This document shows, one piece after another, positions 1-12,500 of a stretch of DNA of 64,000 bases (positions within the stretch are counted from its first letter, which is position 1; each line of letters starts with the position of its first letter). The stretch spans positions 204,065,113 through 204,129,112 of the forward strand of contig NC_081408.1 in the NCBI RefSeq assembly GCF_030272615.1, given 5' to 3'. Under the pieces are notes generated by a model that saw only the letters and a program-made list of their open reading frames with translations, made no database searches and had not been told where the DNA came from. The position numbers and the translations under genes were made by a program. This DNA comes from Cryptomeria japonica (taxonomy: Eukaryota; Streptophyta; Pinopsida; Cupressales; Cupressaceae).

Positions 1-333
1 TGGTTGAAGATGATGGAGATTAGCTATTCAGTTGATATCTAGAAGAATTCACAGTAATTTGAGATTCTAGTGAGAGATTTCATGAAAAAAAAGGTATCTG
101 AAAGCTTTTAGGGTTATGCATTTATTGTAACTAGAAGTTAGGTTTTCTAAGGATAAAAAGACATTTCTCTATTCATTCTTCACATTGCAAATGAGAGAAA
201 AGAGTAGAGAAGTAGAGTAAAAGTGATATAGAAGCAAAATTCAAGCTTGTGGTGATCCAACATAGACTTCTTGCATCTAATTGTGATTGAAAAGGTATTT
301 ATCCATTTTTAGAGCTATTAGTTCATACCCTAG

Positions 334-3300
334 AATCAAAATGGCATTGCAACTCCTCTTGTTATTGAAAGCACTGAAAGAGCTAGGCCCATTTTCAAGA
401 AACATATGTTTAAGTCTATTGAGGATGATCTGAATGTTGTTTTTTGCTTTGTATCATATGGAGTGTTGTAAAATGAAGACACTAGGGCATAAATACATTG
501 TAATATCAAGGAATTGTGTAATTCAAACATGTTATCCTTGTATGGTAAGAACATGGTTGATGATTTTGGGAATTTGAAATCAGATTTCAAGAATTTGGAG
601 GAAAGGTGTTTTATTCAGCTTGTATATTTCTTGGTATTTGATGAACCCAAATGGGTGAGGTATAATCTAAGCCAAATTGATGATGAATTTATATGGTTGG
701 ACAAACCCCATAAGATCACAAAGCTAGCTATTCAAGCAGTAACCTGTCAGAATGCTACTAGTGAAGTTCCTGCACTCTGGAATGTGAAGAACACTATTGT
801 AATGGAGGTAATTGGTTCCAATCATGATATTTGGTCATTGACCATTAGTGATATTGTGGAGTTTGATGTAATATTTGCTTCGATGGTTACTGGTTATACG
901 GTTTATCAATCAAGCAGACATAATTCAGTATCTAGTACTGCTATTTATGCAGCTTATCAGATGCTCAAAGAAAACAAGACATATGACTTTTGTGAAATGC
1001 TTCTTAGTGAGCTAATGAGAAACATAAAGAAGATCAAACAAGACAACAAGCATGTGTTTAAATTCATTTCCTTGATCATTTTCTTGGCACTATATTTTAT
1101 TAATGAGATCCCCAGTATCGGAAAGGTTCAATGGGCATATGATAAACTAGTGGTAGCTCAAATAAAGGAAGGTTTGCAGGGTTTAGGTGATGCAGTTATT
1201 CATAAATCAACCTTATGGGGTTACTTCAAGAAATTTCAGGAGTTGGTGCAAGGCAAACAAAGAAGTCCAAAGGCTATTGTTGAGAAGTATGAAAATACAA
1301 TTTCCTTCATGGTGGATAAGGATCAATGTCACATAGAAGTAGTTGAGCCTAGGACAGGTTGGATTCTTCCTATGGGATATGAGGTGGATGAAATCACTCT
1401 TGACACTTATGCTCAACATCTCGTTAGTAAGTGGGTAGATGAAAAGGAGGAAAAATTGAGTACTTTTAAAGAAAAGGGCTTGAGCCTACATAAGCAATTT
1501 ACTAAGTCTAGAAGGAAGAGAAAGGTTATAAAGGAGGTTGAACAACTTGTAGAGCAGATGGGCATAACTAAAGAAGCTATGTAGAGGGCCTAAGAGAAGA
1601 ACATATTAAAAGAAAAAGACATGGTGAAGCCTAAGACTAAAATAGTCTCAACTCCTCCCAAGAAGGACAAGGTTAAACCGAGCAGGTCAACACCTACCTT
1701 TGGTCGACAAAAGGTAGTCCCTCCACTTAAGATACAATCATCATCAACAAGTGGAGCCAAGAAGAGAAACAAGGAGAAGCCAGTCAGAACATATGTTACG
1801 GCTGAAGAAGAAACTAAATTAGATGAAGATATTTAAGAAGTAAAGAAGACAACCACTTATGCTCAAGTGGTGAGGAAGCCTCCCTACAGTGAAGCTCAAC
1901 CAACAAAGAATCCAAAAACTCAAGGTGACCCATCTGGTAAAGCCAAACTAGATAAAATGCAGAAATCAAAACTTGATGAAGCTTTTAAATCGAGTAATCT
2001 CAAAGGCCCTTTTACTATTGTGCCTCTAAAATATTTGGATGAGATTATTAATAAAATTATAAAAGAAGGAAACTTGAACAATTTACTTGTATATTATAAA
2101 AATTTTGATAACAAAGATCAGAGGGCTATTGAGGAAGCAGTTGTACAATATATGAACATTTTTAGTAAAGCATTGATAGATCTATCATCTCTAGTTCCAA
2201 GGGAGTTATATGAAATTTTGGATGTCTGGAGACACATAGCTAGTTTAGAGGATGAAAGGTTAAAAGAATATACCTTGGTAAATTTGAGTCTTGATGTAAG
2301 AAACAATGATATAAAAAGAATTTTGGGGCTTGCTAAAGAAAACTTCTGAAGAAAACACATAGTGAATAAAATAATGTTTGAAAGAGTTGATGAAGTGGTC
2401 AAAGAACCAAAAGGTATACAAAAGAAAAATTTAAAAGAAAATAATTATCATATCAATTTGGAGAGGGATGATTCACAACCGAAAGGGAAATCGAGGAAAG
2501 ACACTTCTACTCAAGCAGTTCACACTCAGTATGATTTTCCTCCTGAGTGACCATCTGTGATTGATCTTGTTGAGCATGAAGTCGTAGGTGATACCACTGA
2601 TAATCATGAAGTTGGGGACTCTGGTGAAGTTTTGCAAGATCCTTCAGTTATGGAAGTTCACTCAGAGGAAGTAGTTGAGGAGATTTTAGATGAGAAGGGA
2701 GTAGATGAGAAATATGAAAGAGAAGAAGTTGATATAGAAAAGGCTGATTCAGGTGCAAGTGCAGGTGTGGAGAAAGAAAATGGATAAGATAAGGTTGAAG
2801 AGGCACCAATGATCATGGCAAGAGCTACTGTACCTGAAAAAGGGAATAAGATTGTTACAAATGAAGTGGGCTTTTTTCATGGACCAATTGATTTGAGCAC
2901 ACTATCTCCCATTCAAGCATTAAAGTTAGCCACCCTTGCCCAAATTAAAGCAATTGAGGATGTATTGATATCTCAATCAGAAGACAAGGAGGTTATATTA
3001 TTGGCAACTAGTGTTTTAGAGAAAATTTTGCTCTCCTTTAAGAAGGATTCCAGTGACTCATCCTCCGGTAAGCTTAAGAATATGTTACAAGCAGTGGATT
3101 CTCATTTTGTGTCCTTCGATAAAGCAGCTGATATAAATGTTTTGAACAAATTTAATGAGATGAGATTCCAAACCTTTTTGAAAGCGATTGAGGATGATAG
3201 GGTAGCCTTGAAATATACGGTAAATAGTATTGAGAATGCTTTAGTTAAAGGTGGAAAGATATATAAGTCATATTGTATTTTGTTGAAGTTTACCTTAGAC

Positions 3301-3612
3301 ATAGACAAGAAGATTAAGGAATATGAAGGGAAGTTAGCTACAATTTCACAATCTTCTGCCCCTCTTTCAGTTTTTGCTCATAGTCTTGAAGCTCAGTTTA
3401 TGGATCTAACAAATAAAATTTAGAGCTTGCAAAAGGAAAGGGACCAGATTACGAGCAGACTTGGTGAACTGAGAAGCCTTTTCTGTCTGCAATTAGACAC
3501 TTTGCTTGGCAGTCAACATGATGTAGTGGGTTCTCTGGGTAAGGTTTTTCCCTCAGACCTTAAGGGCATAGAAATGCATACCTACATATCCAATGCCTTG
3601 ATAAATGTTTAG
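334..3612 (+). pseudogene. Large ORF of unknown function in element D (homologue of ORF2 in A)
   Basis: I recognise no named domain. All open segments (514-1584, 1621-1836, 1867-2349, 2362-2550, 2557-2787, 2809-3423, 3427-3612) lie in one reading frame, so about 1090 codons are broken only by nonsense codons (for example 1582 TAG, 2347 TGA, 2548 TGA, 2785 TAA, 3421 TAG) with no frameshift. Order of regions: a globular N-terminal part (to about 1460) with an F-WLD-HKIT motif near 690 and a PSIGK motif near 1110; a basic K/R/P-rich linker (1480-1980); a helical part (2020-2340); an acidic Glu/Asp/Val-rich stretch (2560-2790); and a coiled-coil-like C-terminus (2880-3600) with a DIDKKI motif near 3300. 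The same motifs occur in order in element A at 36888-40183. The role is unknown; a structural or envelope-like accessory protein is possible but not shown. The true start is unclear because the N-terminal codons are decayed. Confidence 0.75.
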
Positions 3613-3739
3613 GATTTTTTTCTGAGAGGATGGAATGAGTATGTAAAGTCCTTAAAGATAACCTATGTTGACAATTTCAAATTCATGTAAATCACTGTAT
3701 ATATTCTTTTGCACATAAGTTTTGGGAATTTCCTACCTT

Positions 3740-3898
3740 TTCCATTGATGTCAAAGGGGAAGTGAGTGCAGTGAAAAATGATGCATGTTCTTAGGGGTAT
3801 CTTGTAGATTCTTGGAGAGTCAAGAATTTTGGTGTTTTGCAGTCTTGAGTGTACAATTCATTTTTCACAGTGTTGCCATCAATGCCAATGGGGGAGAT
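3740..3898 (+). promoter_or_regulatory. Polypurine tracts of element D
   Basis: A purine run, AAAGGGGAAGTG, lies near 3750, and the tract abutting the LTR, AATGGGGGAGAT, is at 3887-3898. The second is followed directly by TGTTGG, as expected for the plus-strand primer of reverse transcription. The preceding words 'ttgccatcaatgcc' recur before the 3' LTRs of A and B. Multiple polypurine tracts are a known Sirevirus feature. Confidence 0.65.
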
Positions 3899-4540
3899 TG
3901 TTGGCAAGAGACACTGTATCGGTGAAGATTCATTTATAGAGATTTATTAGGGGTTTTCATTTATGGAAACTCAATCAATAAAATCTATCTGATATATGAA
4001 TAGTTGATCTACTAGAAGTCACATTGATCATCAGACATAAGTCTGGAAGGTGGAACTTAGTTTCTGGTAGAATATGAGATCATGGTGCATATCTTGTTAT
4101 TGGTGATATAATTTTGGTTGGGGTGAATAAGGTAGTTGATTCATGATTTGAGGCAAATTACTTTGCATTCTAGCATCCGATGTAAATTCTACTACAAGAT
4201 TCAAGGTCTGGTATCTAGTGATTTTAGATGAACAGAGGTATCCTTGGGTATGATAGTGTAACATGTGTTGTGGTATTGTTGGGATGATTTTGATGACTGT
4301 TAGGGAGTTTGAGGAGTTTGTATCAATGTGTATGAATATTGTTATCATATTGTCTAGGTATGTATATGCATTGGTGGTTGGATTGAGCCATCATGTTACT
4401 ACACGTTTCATATTTTGTAGTCTTATGAAGCCAACTTGGTTGTGATCTATTTTGTTGGTGCAAATATATAATATCGATCTAGATGATCATTTTATGAAGT
4501 TATATATGCAAGTGTGGGTGTGTAGTATGCAAATGAGTAT
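3899..4540 (+). repeat. 3' LTR of element D (right end undefined)
   Basis: It starts TGTTGGCAAGAG immediately after the polypurine tract. No second LTR copy lies in the window to fix its length, and no terminal CA with the usual polyC motif is visible downstream. The end is set where sequence character changes near a short direct repeat (4551-4569 and 4586-4604). Confidence 0.45.
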
Positions 4541-5764
4541 CAAAATACAGAATTTCAAAGGTTATATTCTTCTCAACTCCAAACCAATTTCAAAGGTTAT
4601 ATTCCATCCCTACAAAACTTCATTCAAGATTTCAGATCATAACATTCACCATAATATGAGAGAACAAATTCTTATTTTCCATGGAATACCCTAGATCAGG
4701 GTTTCATCCCCTAAAAACTGTTTTCACCAAAATAATCATAAAATATTCAATTCTTAATGAAATCAAGTAAGAAAAAAAGAACTGGAAAGAGGATTCAGAG
4801 AAATTTCCAAAACATATAGCTTTTCTTCATTATTATTCCTCATGCGACCACACCAAATGTTGCAACCAGACTGCTACTGCCTTCACTAGTCTACCTTTCA
4901 CCATGAACTGTAACAAACAGTAATCAATAACTTTTTAAATATTAATCATAAAGAAAATAGCTCTAGTTAGACTCTTTATTCCTGATTTACCAAACGTCTC
5001 TCAAATTTTCAGTCAGATCCAACAGTTAAATCAAAAGTTATGAGGATTTTCCCAAAAATGGGTAAGCCTTGGCAGGGTTTTGACAATTATTGTAAAAACA
5101 AACATATCTTGCCAAATACTCCACAAAAATAAATAAGAAAGGATTCATCTGAAATAAATTTCATTAATCTATCATTCAATAACATCTACATATAAAAATA
5201 CACCAAATTTGTTCCTCCATGGATCCATGATACTCACAGATTCCTTAACACCTTATGATAGTTTCAGGGTTTGATGGATAATCTTTGTCAAATCCCCTCC
5301 AAACTGCTCTACCCCCTTGATTTTGACCAAACATGGTTTTATAAACCATTTCCAACTCCCTCCTAACTACTCTAACCACCTCATGACCAGTGGATTTCAT
5401 TCTTACACTTTTTTTGTACTTTTTGGCAATGTTGCAACTTTGTGATTTTACAATTTTTTGCATTTTTTGACATAAATGACTTTAACCCCTACATGGACAC
5501 TTTTAACACTTCAAGATGGACCAATTATGATATCTTTGGAAAGAATGTCTCATTTATCCTTACATATTATGATTCAATGGAATCAAATAACCTTAATACA
5601 TTATGAATGACTCAAATACATTAAAATTACTCATATTATGACTTTTGATCTCCTGGTATGCTTGTGTGCTTAGGTGGCTCTGCACCAAGATGTCATCATT
5701 GAGTATTCTTAAAGTGAAGGCGTTTTGTGATCTGGAATTGCATGGGGTAAAATTTATGATGTTA
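4541..5764 (-). repeat. LTR-like segment L with a gypsy-type terminus
   Basis: Read on the minus strand, the segment begins TGTAACATCATAAATTTTAC at 5764, preceded by a purine-rich run (GGGAAAAA), which resembles a polypurine tract followed by the start of a plant Ty3/gypsy LTR. The left end is not fixed: no target-site duplication or matching second LTR was found. It could be a solo or truncated LTR, or the 3' LTR of an element whose body has decayed to the right. Confidence 0.35.
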
Positions 5765-7023
5765 CATTTTTCCCAAACTTTAGCAAGCATATCAAAAGGA
5801 TATCTAAGCTAAAGTAGAGAGGAATAAAGAGCTATATCTAGACATGAAGGGTAAGTAGAGTCTTATTTTCATGTAGAGTTGCCCCAAAGGAAGAAACTTG
5901 ACTTGAAAATTTGTAGAGATAATGTTGAGTTGTATCATCATAAACATGGTAGCTGTAGATAGACATGTTAGATGAGGAAAAAAAATTAGATATAAAAGGA
6001 TTACCTATCAAACATGGATTACAAGATAGTGATCAATAATATATAAGATCAATAGATGGTATTGGTATGGGTATCAAGTTATGTTATTCTAGATAGCCAT
6101 ACATTAGGGAAACATGTAACTAGTGCAAAATATGTTGTAGGATAGCCACATAAAGAATAAAAAAAATAATTAGGATAGTGGTTTAGTCCCCAAATGAAAC
6201 CAAATAAAATAAAATCTGATATAAATACATTAATGATAAAATTTAGATATGATAGTTCCCCTTTATAATGACATGTGTTGCATGAAGGGAATGTAAGTCA
6301 TTCTAAGGAGAATGTCATCTTAATATAATGAGATTTCTCCATGGAATGCTATCTTGTAGTAGATAACACATGATACCCACAACATCCGAAAAAATATAAA
6401 AAGAGACTAGAGAATAACATTATTCAACATCAATAGAACTCATAGAAGTGAAATTAGAACACATATAAATTACATATGAATTATGCATCATGATCTAAAA
6501 GTTTTTAGATATGAAGAATGACACATGAAGATGGAGTTAAAATAAAAATTATTGTATAGTCAACATGAAAGAGGGTGTAAATGCATCCAATGCTTTGAAT
6601 TGTCTCCAAACATTAAAAAGGAAGATACAACAAAGAGAAGAAAGATTATCGACAAATAGAAGAAGTGCATGACCAATACAATCTCATCTATTGAAGTATC
6701 TATGGAGTATCTTGGGTCCTTCGAGAGAGCACAACATATAAAGACAAGAACCAAGGAACACAAAATAAGAATTCTATAATCTTAAAGATGAGATGGGTAC
6801 TACTTTTTAAATCCTCTCATTAGATCATTTTCCTCTTAATATTTATCATATGGGTAGGGAGGATGAGCAAAGAGAGATAATTGGTAAGGTAATACTAGGT
6901 TTTTCACTAACATCAAAAGCCAAGGATGAGGTTGCCTCTACATTCTCCTACAATAACTATTGCGAGGAAAGGGTTAAAAATCATGAAATCATTGTTGACA
7001 ATGTTGGGAAATTCTCTAGAGAC
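5765..7023. other. Unassigned AT-rich DNA
   Basis: No recognisable gene or LTR is visible. Open frames are short, without motifs or codon structure. It is probably decayed retroelement or intergenic sequence. Confidence 0.5.
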
Positions 7024-8058
7024 TCAAATACGTACCTGTCTAAAGAGGAAGTAGGTCACACAACCAAAGGATGCAAAATAGGAGCTGCATTCATGGCCTT
7101 TGAAGAGCATGGTCATGAACTCCGAAGATGGCAGAGCCAGCTTAATAACAATCACAAATGTGGACAAAGAGATCACAAGAACTAATTTCTGACATTGATA
7201 TTTAAGAATAGGACCCTGCTTGAACTTGCACTTAAACCACTGACGTGAGGGCTTCATGTCAATTTTAGAAGGTCTAAGGACCGTAGGAAAACCATGATGA
7301 AGATCAGGAGATATAACATGAGGACCAAATAATATAATTGCATTGGATACCACCTATGTATGCAATATGTCAAAAGGCTGAAAAAATGGAGGGATATTAG
7401 GTAGGGAGGTGATAAGATGCAGTTCCAAGGAGGGAGCATTGAATACTTGTACAGATTATTGGTTGAAGTTCATCAGTAGTTCCTAAAGTAGCTAGGAGAA
7501 ACATGGAAGGTGGAGTGGAAGTTAAAGGAGAGTTGGTGATATGAGTAGAAAGAGAAAAATAAAAAGGAGACACCAAATAATCATCCTCAACCTTCAAGGT
7601 GGCCTCCCTTTCCCTAACCATCATCTATAAATGACACTTATGCTCATATGAAAGATGGTTCTAACACAGATAGAGAATAGGAAGAGAAGTTTGAGAAGAA
7701 TTGGTAACATCCTACTCCTTAGGAGAGGCTTTTGGTGTTTTTTACCTACAAAGAGAAAGGCCCAACCAATGAAGTAGGAGGTGTTATTTTAGTAGGCACT
7801 ACATGCTCAACCATGTATACCTTTCCCCATTTTTCTTTAGATGAAATTGTAGGAAGAAGATGTACCCCTGTAGGCTAAGATACAAGAGCCAGAGGATAAG
7901 GATGAGCATAGAGTGAACACTTAAACTTTCCGCATAGAGTAGGGAAAGATTTAAGAGGAGGTATAGGCAGCTCAAATGGAGGATGGGCCTTAAAATTTAG
8001 TAGTGTTGGTGTCTTTTCTTTGCTAGGAATAGTTGCAGGAATGGAAGACACCACTAGA
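7024..8058 (-). pseudogene. Degenerate coding-like stretch, downstream part (split by C)
   Basis: Read on the minus strand, several overlapping frames give protein-like text: a Pro/Leu-rich part near 7870-8050, then open frames at 7397-7624, 7254-7439 and 7024-7353 (109 codons). Frame changes and stops interrupt it. It continues, in the direction of translation, from 14609-14838 across the insertion of element C, whose TGATA duplication marks the break. I do not recognise a family. It may be an old retroelement gag or a host gene fragment. Confidence 0.3.
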
Positions 8059-8063
8059 TGATA

Positions 8064-9113
8064 TGTTAGGTCTTGGAGACAACTAAGAGGGGGGGGGGGC
8101 TGAATCAGTTGTCTAATATATTCAAACCAAAAACTAATTAACCAACTTAATGCTTAATACCGGTAAACTAGTTAAGTATGCTGGTAGACAGTGTTAATAG
8201 TAAATTGCTATACCGGTAAGGATTAATGCATGAAACATAAACATAAAGTCATCCACAACACATAACACCAATATTTGTACGTGGAAACCCTATAAGGGGA
8301 AAAAAATGGTTGGAAACCTTACCCACAATCAGATGATACTACTGCAGATAGTAAGTGTACATAAATGGGGTCTGCACATGCATAAAGGCCAACAACCTAG
8401 AGCTCACTGCTCAATCACAAAATGGGAGTCACACTAACTATAGTTGGATCGTTAAATCCAATAAGAATGTATTGCACAAAATGGCATCTTCATATGCTGG
8501 ATTCAGTACCAGTGTAATGTTGATATGCTTCTACAAAAACCTAACTTCACCTTCAAATGATGTCTTCATGTATATCCTGGCTTGATCTCACATATACCTT
8601 CACTTAATTCATTTTCACATTCTGCACTTGATCTTACAAATAAGATCTTACAATTATACCATACCCTAAGACCAATTTTAGTTGGTCGGCTCTACAAGAT
8701 ATTACAATAAAAACATTTTCCAAACAATATAATATCCGATGCAATAATCGATTAAACATGTTAGCTAAATGCATTTACAACAATAATAAATCATCTCTAT
8801 AGTGTGCCATGTTGATCTGGAAAAGATAAACCTGCCGGTGTAACCCTACATAACCTGGACCTATTTGTCGGTAAAAGCAAATATGCAAATATGAATATAC
8901 TAATGATGAATTCTTCAAAACAAAGTGTCCACATGATGTCTTCGACATTTCCAAGTGTCTTCCATATCATTCCAGGTACCGATGAACAATATATCCTACC
9001 GGTGAACCATATACCAGTAACTGTTGCACAATTTACTTGCTTGCCGGTGAATGTTGCTAGATCTTCAAAGTAGGTGTTGACATCAATGGCAAAACCATAC
9101 CAAAATACCAACA
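8064..9113 (-). repeat. 3' LTR of element C
   Basis: A 1050-bp LTR that matches 13556-14603. On the plus strand it begins TGTTAGGTCTTGGAGAC and ends ATACCAACA. A polyG run (8089-8099), polyC on the element's strand, belongs to the TGATTCAC-polyC-TCTCAG motif near the element's U5 end. CCGGT-containing words such as TACCGGTAAG recur. Confidence 0.93.
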
Positions 9114-9518
9114 ATCTCCCCCTTTGGCATTGATGGCAACAAAAGATGGAAAAACCATCAAAGTGCCGAAACAGAAATGCCAAATACAAAAACCAACAAT
9201 CACCGTTTCTCCCCCTGGGAGTAACATGTGTTTATCCAAAGATTTATTTTCAATACCAATCTCTGATACCAATTTCTCATACCAATCTCTCCTTAAATGT
9301 GTTTTTCAAAATCTCTCCCCAAAAGGATAATGTGTTTTTCCATAGATATCTCTCCCTCTTTGACATCAAATGTCAAAGTCACAAAAAGTCAAGTTCATAC
9401 AAAATATCAACCAATTCAATATACCAACTACTCCCCCTAAGAAGTAGCTTCCTCATCAAATGCCGGAATAAAAGATTTGTCCTTTTAATTCTACCGGTTG
9501 ATGGCAATCATCAACTGT
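9114..9518 (-). promoter_or_regulatory. 3' untranslated region and polypurine tracts of C
   Basis: It lies between the polyprotein stop and the 3' LTR. On the minus strand, purine tracts of the form AAAGGGGGAGAT (next to the LTR), CAGGGGGAGAAA (about 9210) and AAAGAGGGAGAGA (about 9350) are spaced through it, plus GGGGGAGTAG near 9430. The repeated tract arrangement is like that of elements A, B, G and I. Confidence 0.7.
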
Positions 9519-12500
9519 CTAAGTCTCTACTGGTGGTGGTATGACTCTAAGCTGATCTATGAGATATTCAAAAGTCTCCTTAGGCAAAGGTTTTGTGAAA
9601 ATATCTGCAAGCTATTCTTTAATATTCACATAAACTAGTTTTATCTACTTTATTTCAACTTTTTCCCTTAGAAAATTCAATTTGATAGAAACATGTTTTT
9701 TTTTAGAATGTAATACTAGATTATTAGATATATCAATTGCTGCAGTGTTATCACAGTATATAGTAATGGGTTCCTTGCATTTTACCTTTATATCTTTCAA
9801 CATTTGCTTAAGCCATAATACTTGTGTACAGTTAGTTGTTGTTGCAACATATTCTGATTCTACTGTTGATAAAGATGTGCAACTCTGTTTCTTACTCAAC
9901 CAAGAAACTAATCTCTTTCCAAGAAAGAATGCTCCTCCAGTGGTGCTTTTCCTATCATCTACATCTCCTGCCCAATTTGCATCTGTGTATGCACATAGAT
10001 CAAGCCTAGTTTGTGTCAAATACAGTAGACCTCCTATCATAGATTTGTATCTAGTTGGATTAACAGGTTTAGATTCATCCCTTTCAGATAATTTGTCATT
10101 TGTAGTCATAGGTGTGCTTATCGGTTTAGAGTTCTCCATCCCAAATTTCTTTAGTAATTCTTTTAAGTACTTGGATTGACTCAAAAATATACCTTTATCA
10201 GTCTGAGAAATCTGCAAACCTAAAAAGAATTTTATTTCTCCAATCATAGACATTTCAAATTCTTGTTGCATTTCAAGAGAAAATTCCTTACATAATCCAT
10301 CTTCTCCTCCAAATATTATATCATCAACAAATACTTCAATAATCAAGATGTCATCATTAGTTATTTTGTAATATAAATTTCTATATGCATTTCCTTTAGT
10401 AAAACCAATCTTCAAAAGATACTTATCCAGCCTTGCATACCAAGCTCTTGGGGCTTGTTTCAATCCATACAGAGCTTTTCTCAACCTGCACACCATATCA
10501 TTGTCATCTATTAAAGAAAATCCATTAGGTTGTTCAATATATACTTCTTCTTCAAGATCTCCATTCAAAAATGCACATTTAATATCCATTTGATAAACTT
10601 TGCAGTCCTTATGAGCTGCAAAAGAAAAGAATAATCTAACTACCTCAATTCTGGCTACCAGTGCAAAGGTTTCATTGTAATCAACTCCTTCTTTTTGAGA
10701 ATATTCCTTAAACACTAGTCTTGCTTTGTTTCTGACAACCTTACCATCTTCATTAAGTTTGTTTCTAGATACCCATTTAGTTCCAATTACATTTTTATCT
10801 TTAGGTCGGGGAACTAGTGTCCAAGTATTATTTTTCTCAATTTGTCCTAATTCTTCTTCCATAGCTTTAATCCAAACTTTATCTTCACATGCCTCATTGA
10901 TAGATGATGGTTCAATTTGAGAAATAAGACATACCTCTTCATTTTCCAATCTTCCTCTTGTCATAACTCCTTTAAATTTATTTCCAATTATCTGATCTTC
11001 AGAATGATTCAATCTTACAAACCAGGGTGTCTTAGATTGCTGTTGTTCTTCAATTATTGTGGAATCTTCTGATGATACCAGGGTAGCTGGATCTTCATTC
11101 TGTACCAGTGGATTTAGTATAGGTTCATTTGTCACAATTTTTGTTGCCGTTTCAAAGTCTATATACCTTGAAGTTTCTCTGAATTGTTCATCAATCTTTA
11201 CATTTGTACTCTCAACAATTTTCTGCAATCTTTTATTAAAACATCTATATGCCTTGCTCTTAGATGAATAACCAATAAATATTCCTTCATCACTTCTAGG
11301 ATCAAATTTGCCAATATACTCATCTCTTCTTATATAACATTTACTTCCAAAAATTCAGAAATACTTAAGAGTAGGAGTGTTACCAAACCATAGTTCACGA
11401 GGGGTCTTACCGGTTTCACCTTTGATGTGAACTTTGTTGAATGTATAGATAGTAGTGCTAACTGCCTCTCTCCAATACACATGTGGTAGATTTGCTTATG
11501 ATAACATACTTCTAGCTTCATCCAAGATAGTTCTATTTTTCCTTTCAACAACTCCATTATGTTGTGGTGTCCGAGGTGCTGATAACTGTCTTCTGATTCC
11601 ATTCACTTCACAAAATGTATTAAAGTCCTTAGATGTGAATTCTCCTCCTTGATCTGATCTTAAACATTTGATTTTCTTACCGGTTTTATTTTCAGCCATT
11701 GCTTTGAATAGTTTGAACTTTTCAAGTGCTTTTGATTTCTCTTTGAGAAAAGTAACCCAACACATTCTAGAGTAATCATCAATAATTAGCATGAAATATC
11801 TATCACCTTGTAAGCTTCTAGTTCTATCTGGACCACATAAATCAATGTGAATTAGATCAAGAGCATTATTGGATTTTTCTGGAATACTTTTGAAACTAGC
11901 TCTAACTTGTTTTCCAAATTGACATTCCTTACAAATTGTATTCTGAGGTTTCACAATTTTAGATAGATCTCTAACTGCCTTAGAAGTACTGATTTTTATC
12001 ATGCAATCAAAGTTTACATGACACAATCTCTTATGCCATAACCAACTTTCATCTATATGTGAAATTAAGCATGCCTTTTCACTGTTATTCAAATGAAAGA
12101 TATTGCCTCTAGTCTGATTACTTGTTGCAATTTCCAAACCAGTTCTATTCATGATTTTATATTTTCCATTTTTAAATTCTAATTGAAATCCCTTCTTAGC
12201 TAATTGACCAACACTTAAAAGATTATGCTTCAATCCTTCAACATAGTAGACATTTTCAGTGTTATGCTTACCATTAAGAGATAATGAACCCTTACCTTTG
12301 ATTGAACAGGATTTGTCATCTCCAAATCTTACTAAACCTCCATTGTATTCTTGAAGGTTCAAGAATTTACCTTTGTCTCCAGTCATATGATGTGAGCATC
12401 CTGAGTCAATAATCCATTCATCCTTTGCTTCGACTTTAGCTACTAGGGATTGTTCTACCGGTTGAGCAGTAGGTATTGGTTGATCTTTTGTTATAGCAAC

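Larger units (their letters stand above)
1..4540 (+). mobile_element. Element D: pol-less Sirevirus-like LTR retroelement, 3' part
   Basis: The window opens inside this element, so its 5' LTR and any gag-like gene lie off the left edge. Visible are one long degenerate ORF (about 334-3612), a 3' non-coding stretch with two polypurine tracts, and a 3' LTR starting TGTTGGCAAG at 3899. The order ORF, polypurine tracts, TGTTGG LTR is the same as in element A (27924-41161), and the two ORFs align along their length, so D and A belong to one non-autonomous group. No protease, integrase, RT or RNase H motif is seen in this part. The right boundary is uncertain: no typical polyC-TCTCAG end or CA terminus is found, so the LTR is probably truncated or overwritten near 4540. 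Confidence 0.7.

Noticed and set aside
6850-7185. A 111-codon plus-strand open frame
   Set aside because: No motif, and it overlaps protein-like text on the opposite strand. Probably chance or a shadow frame.
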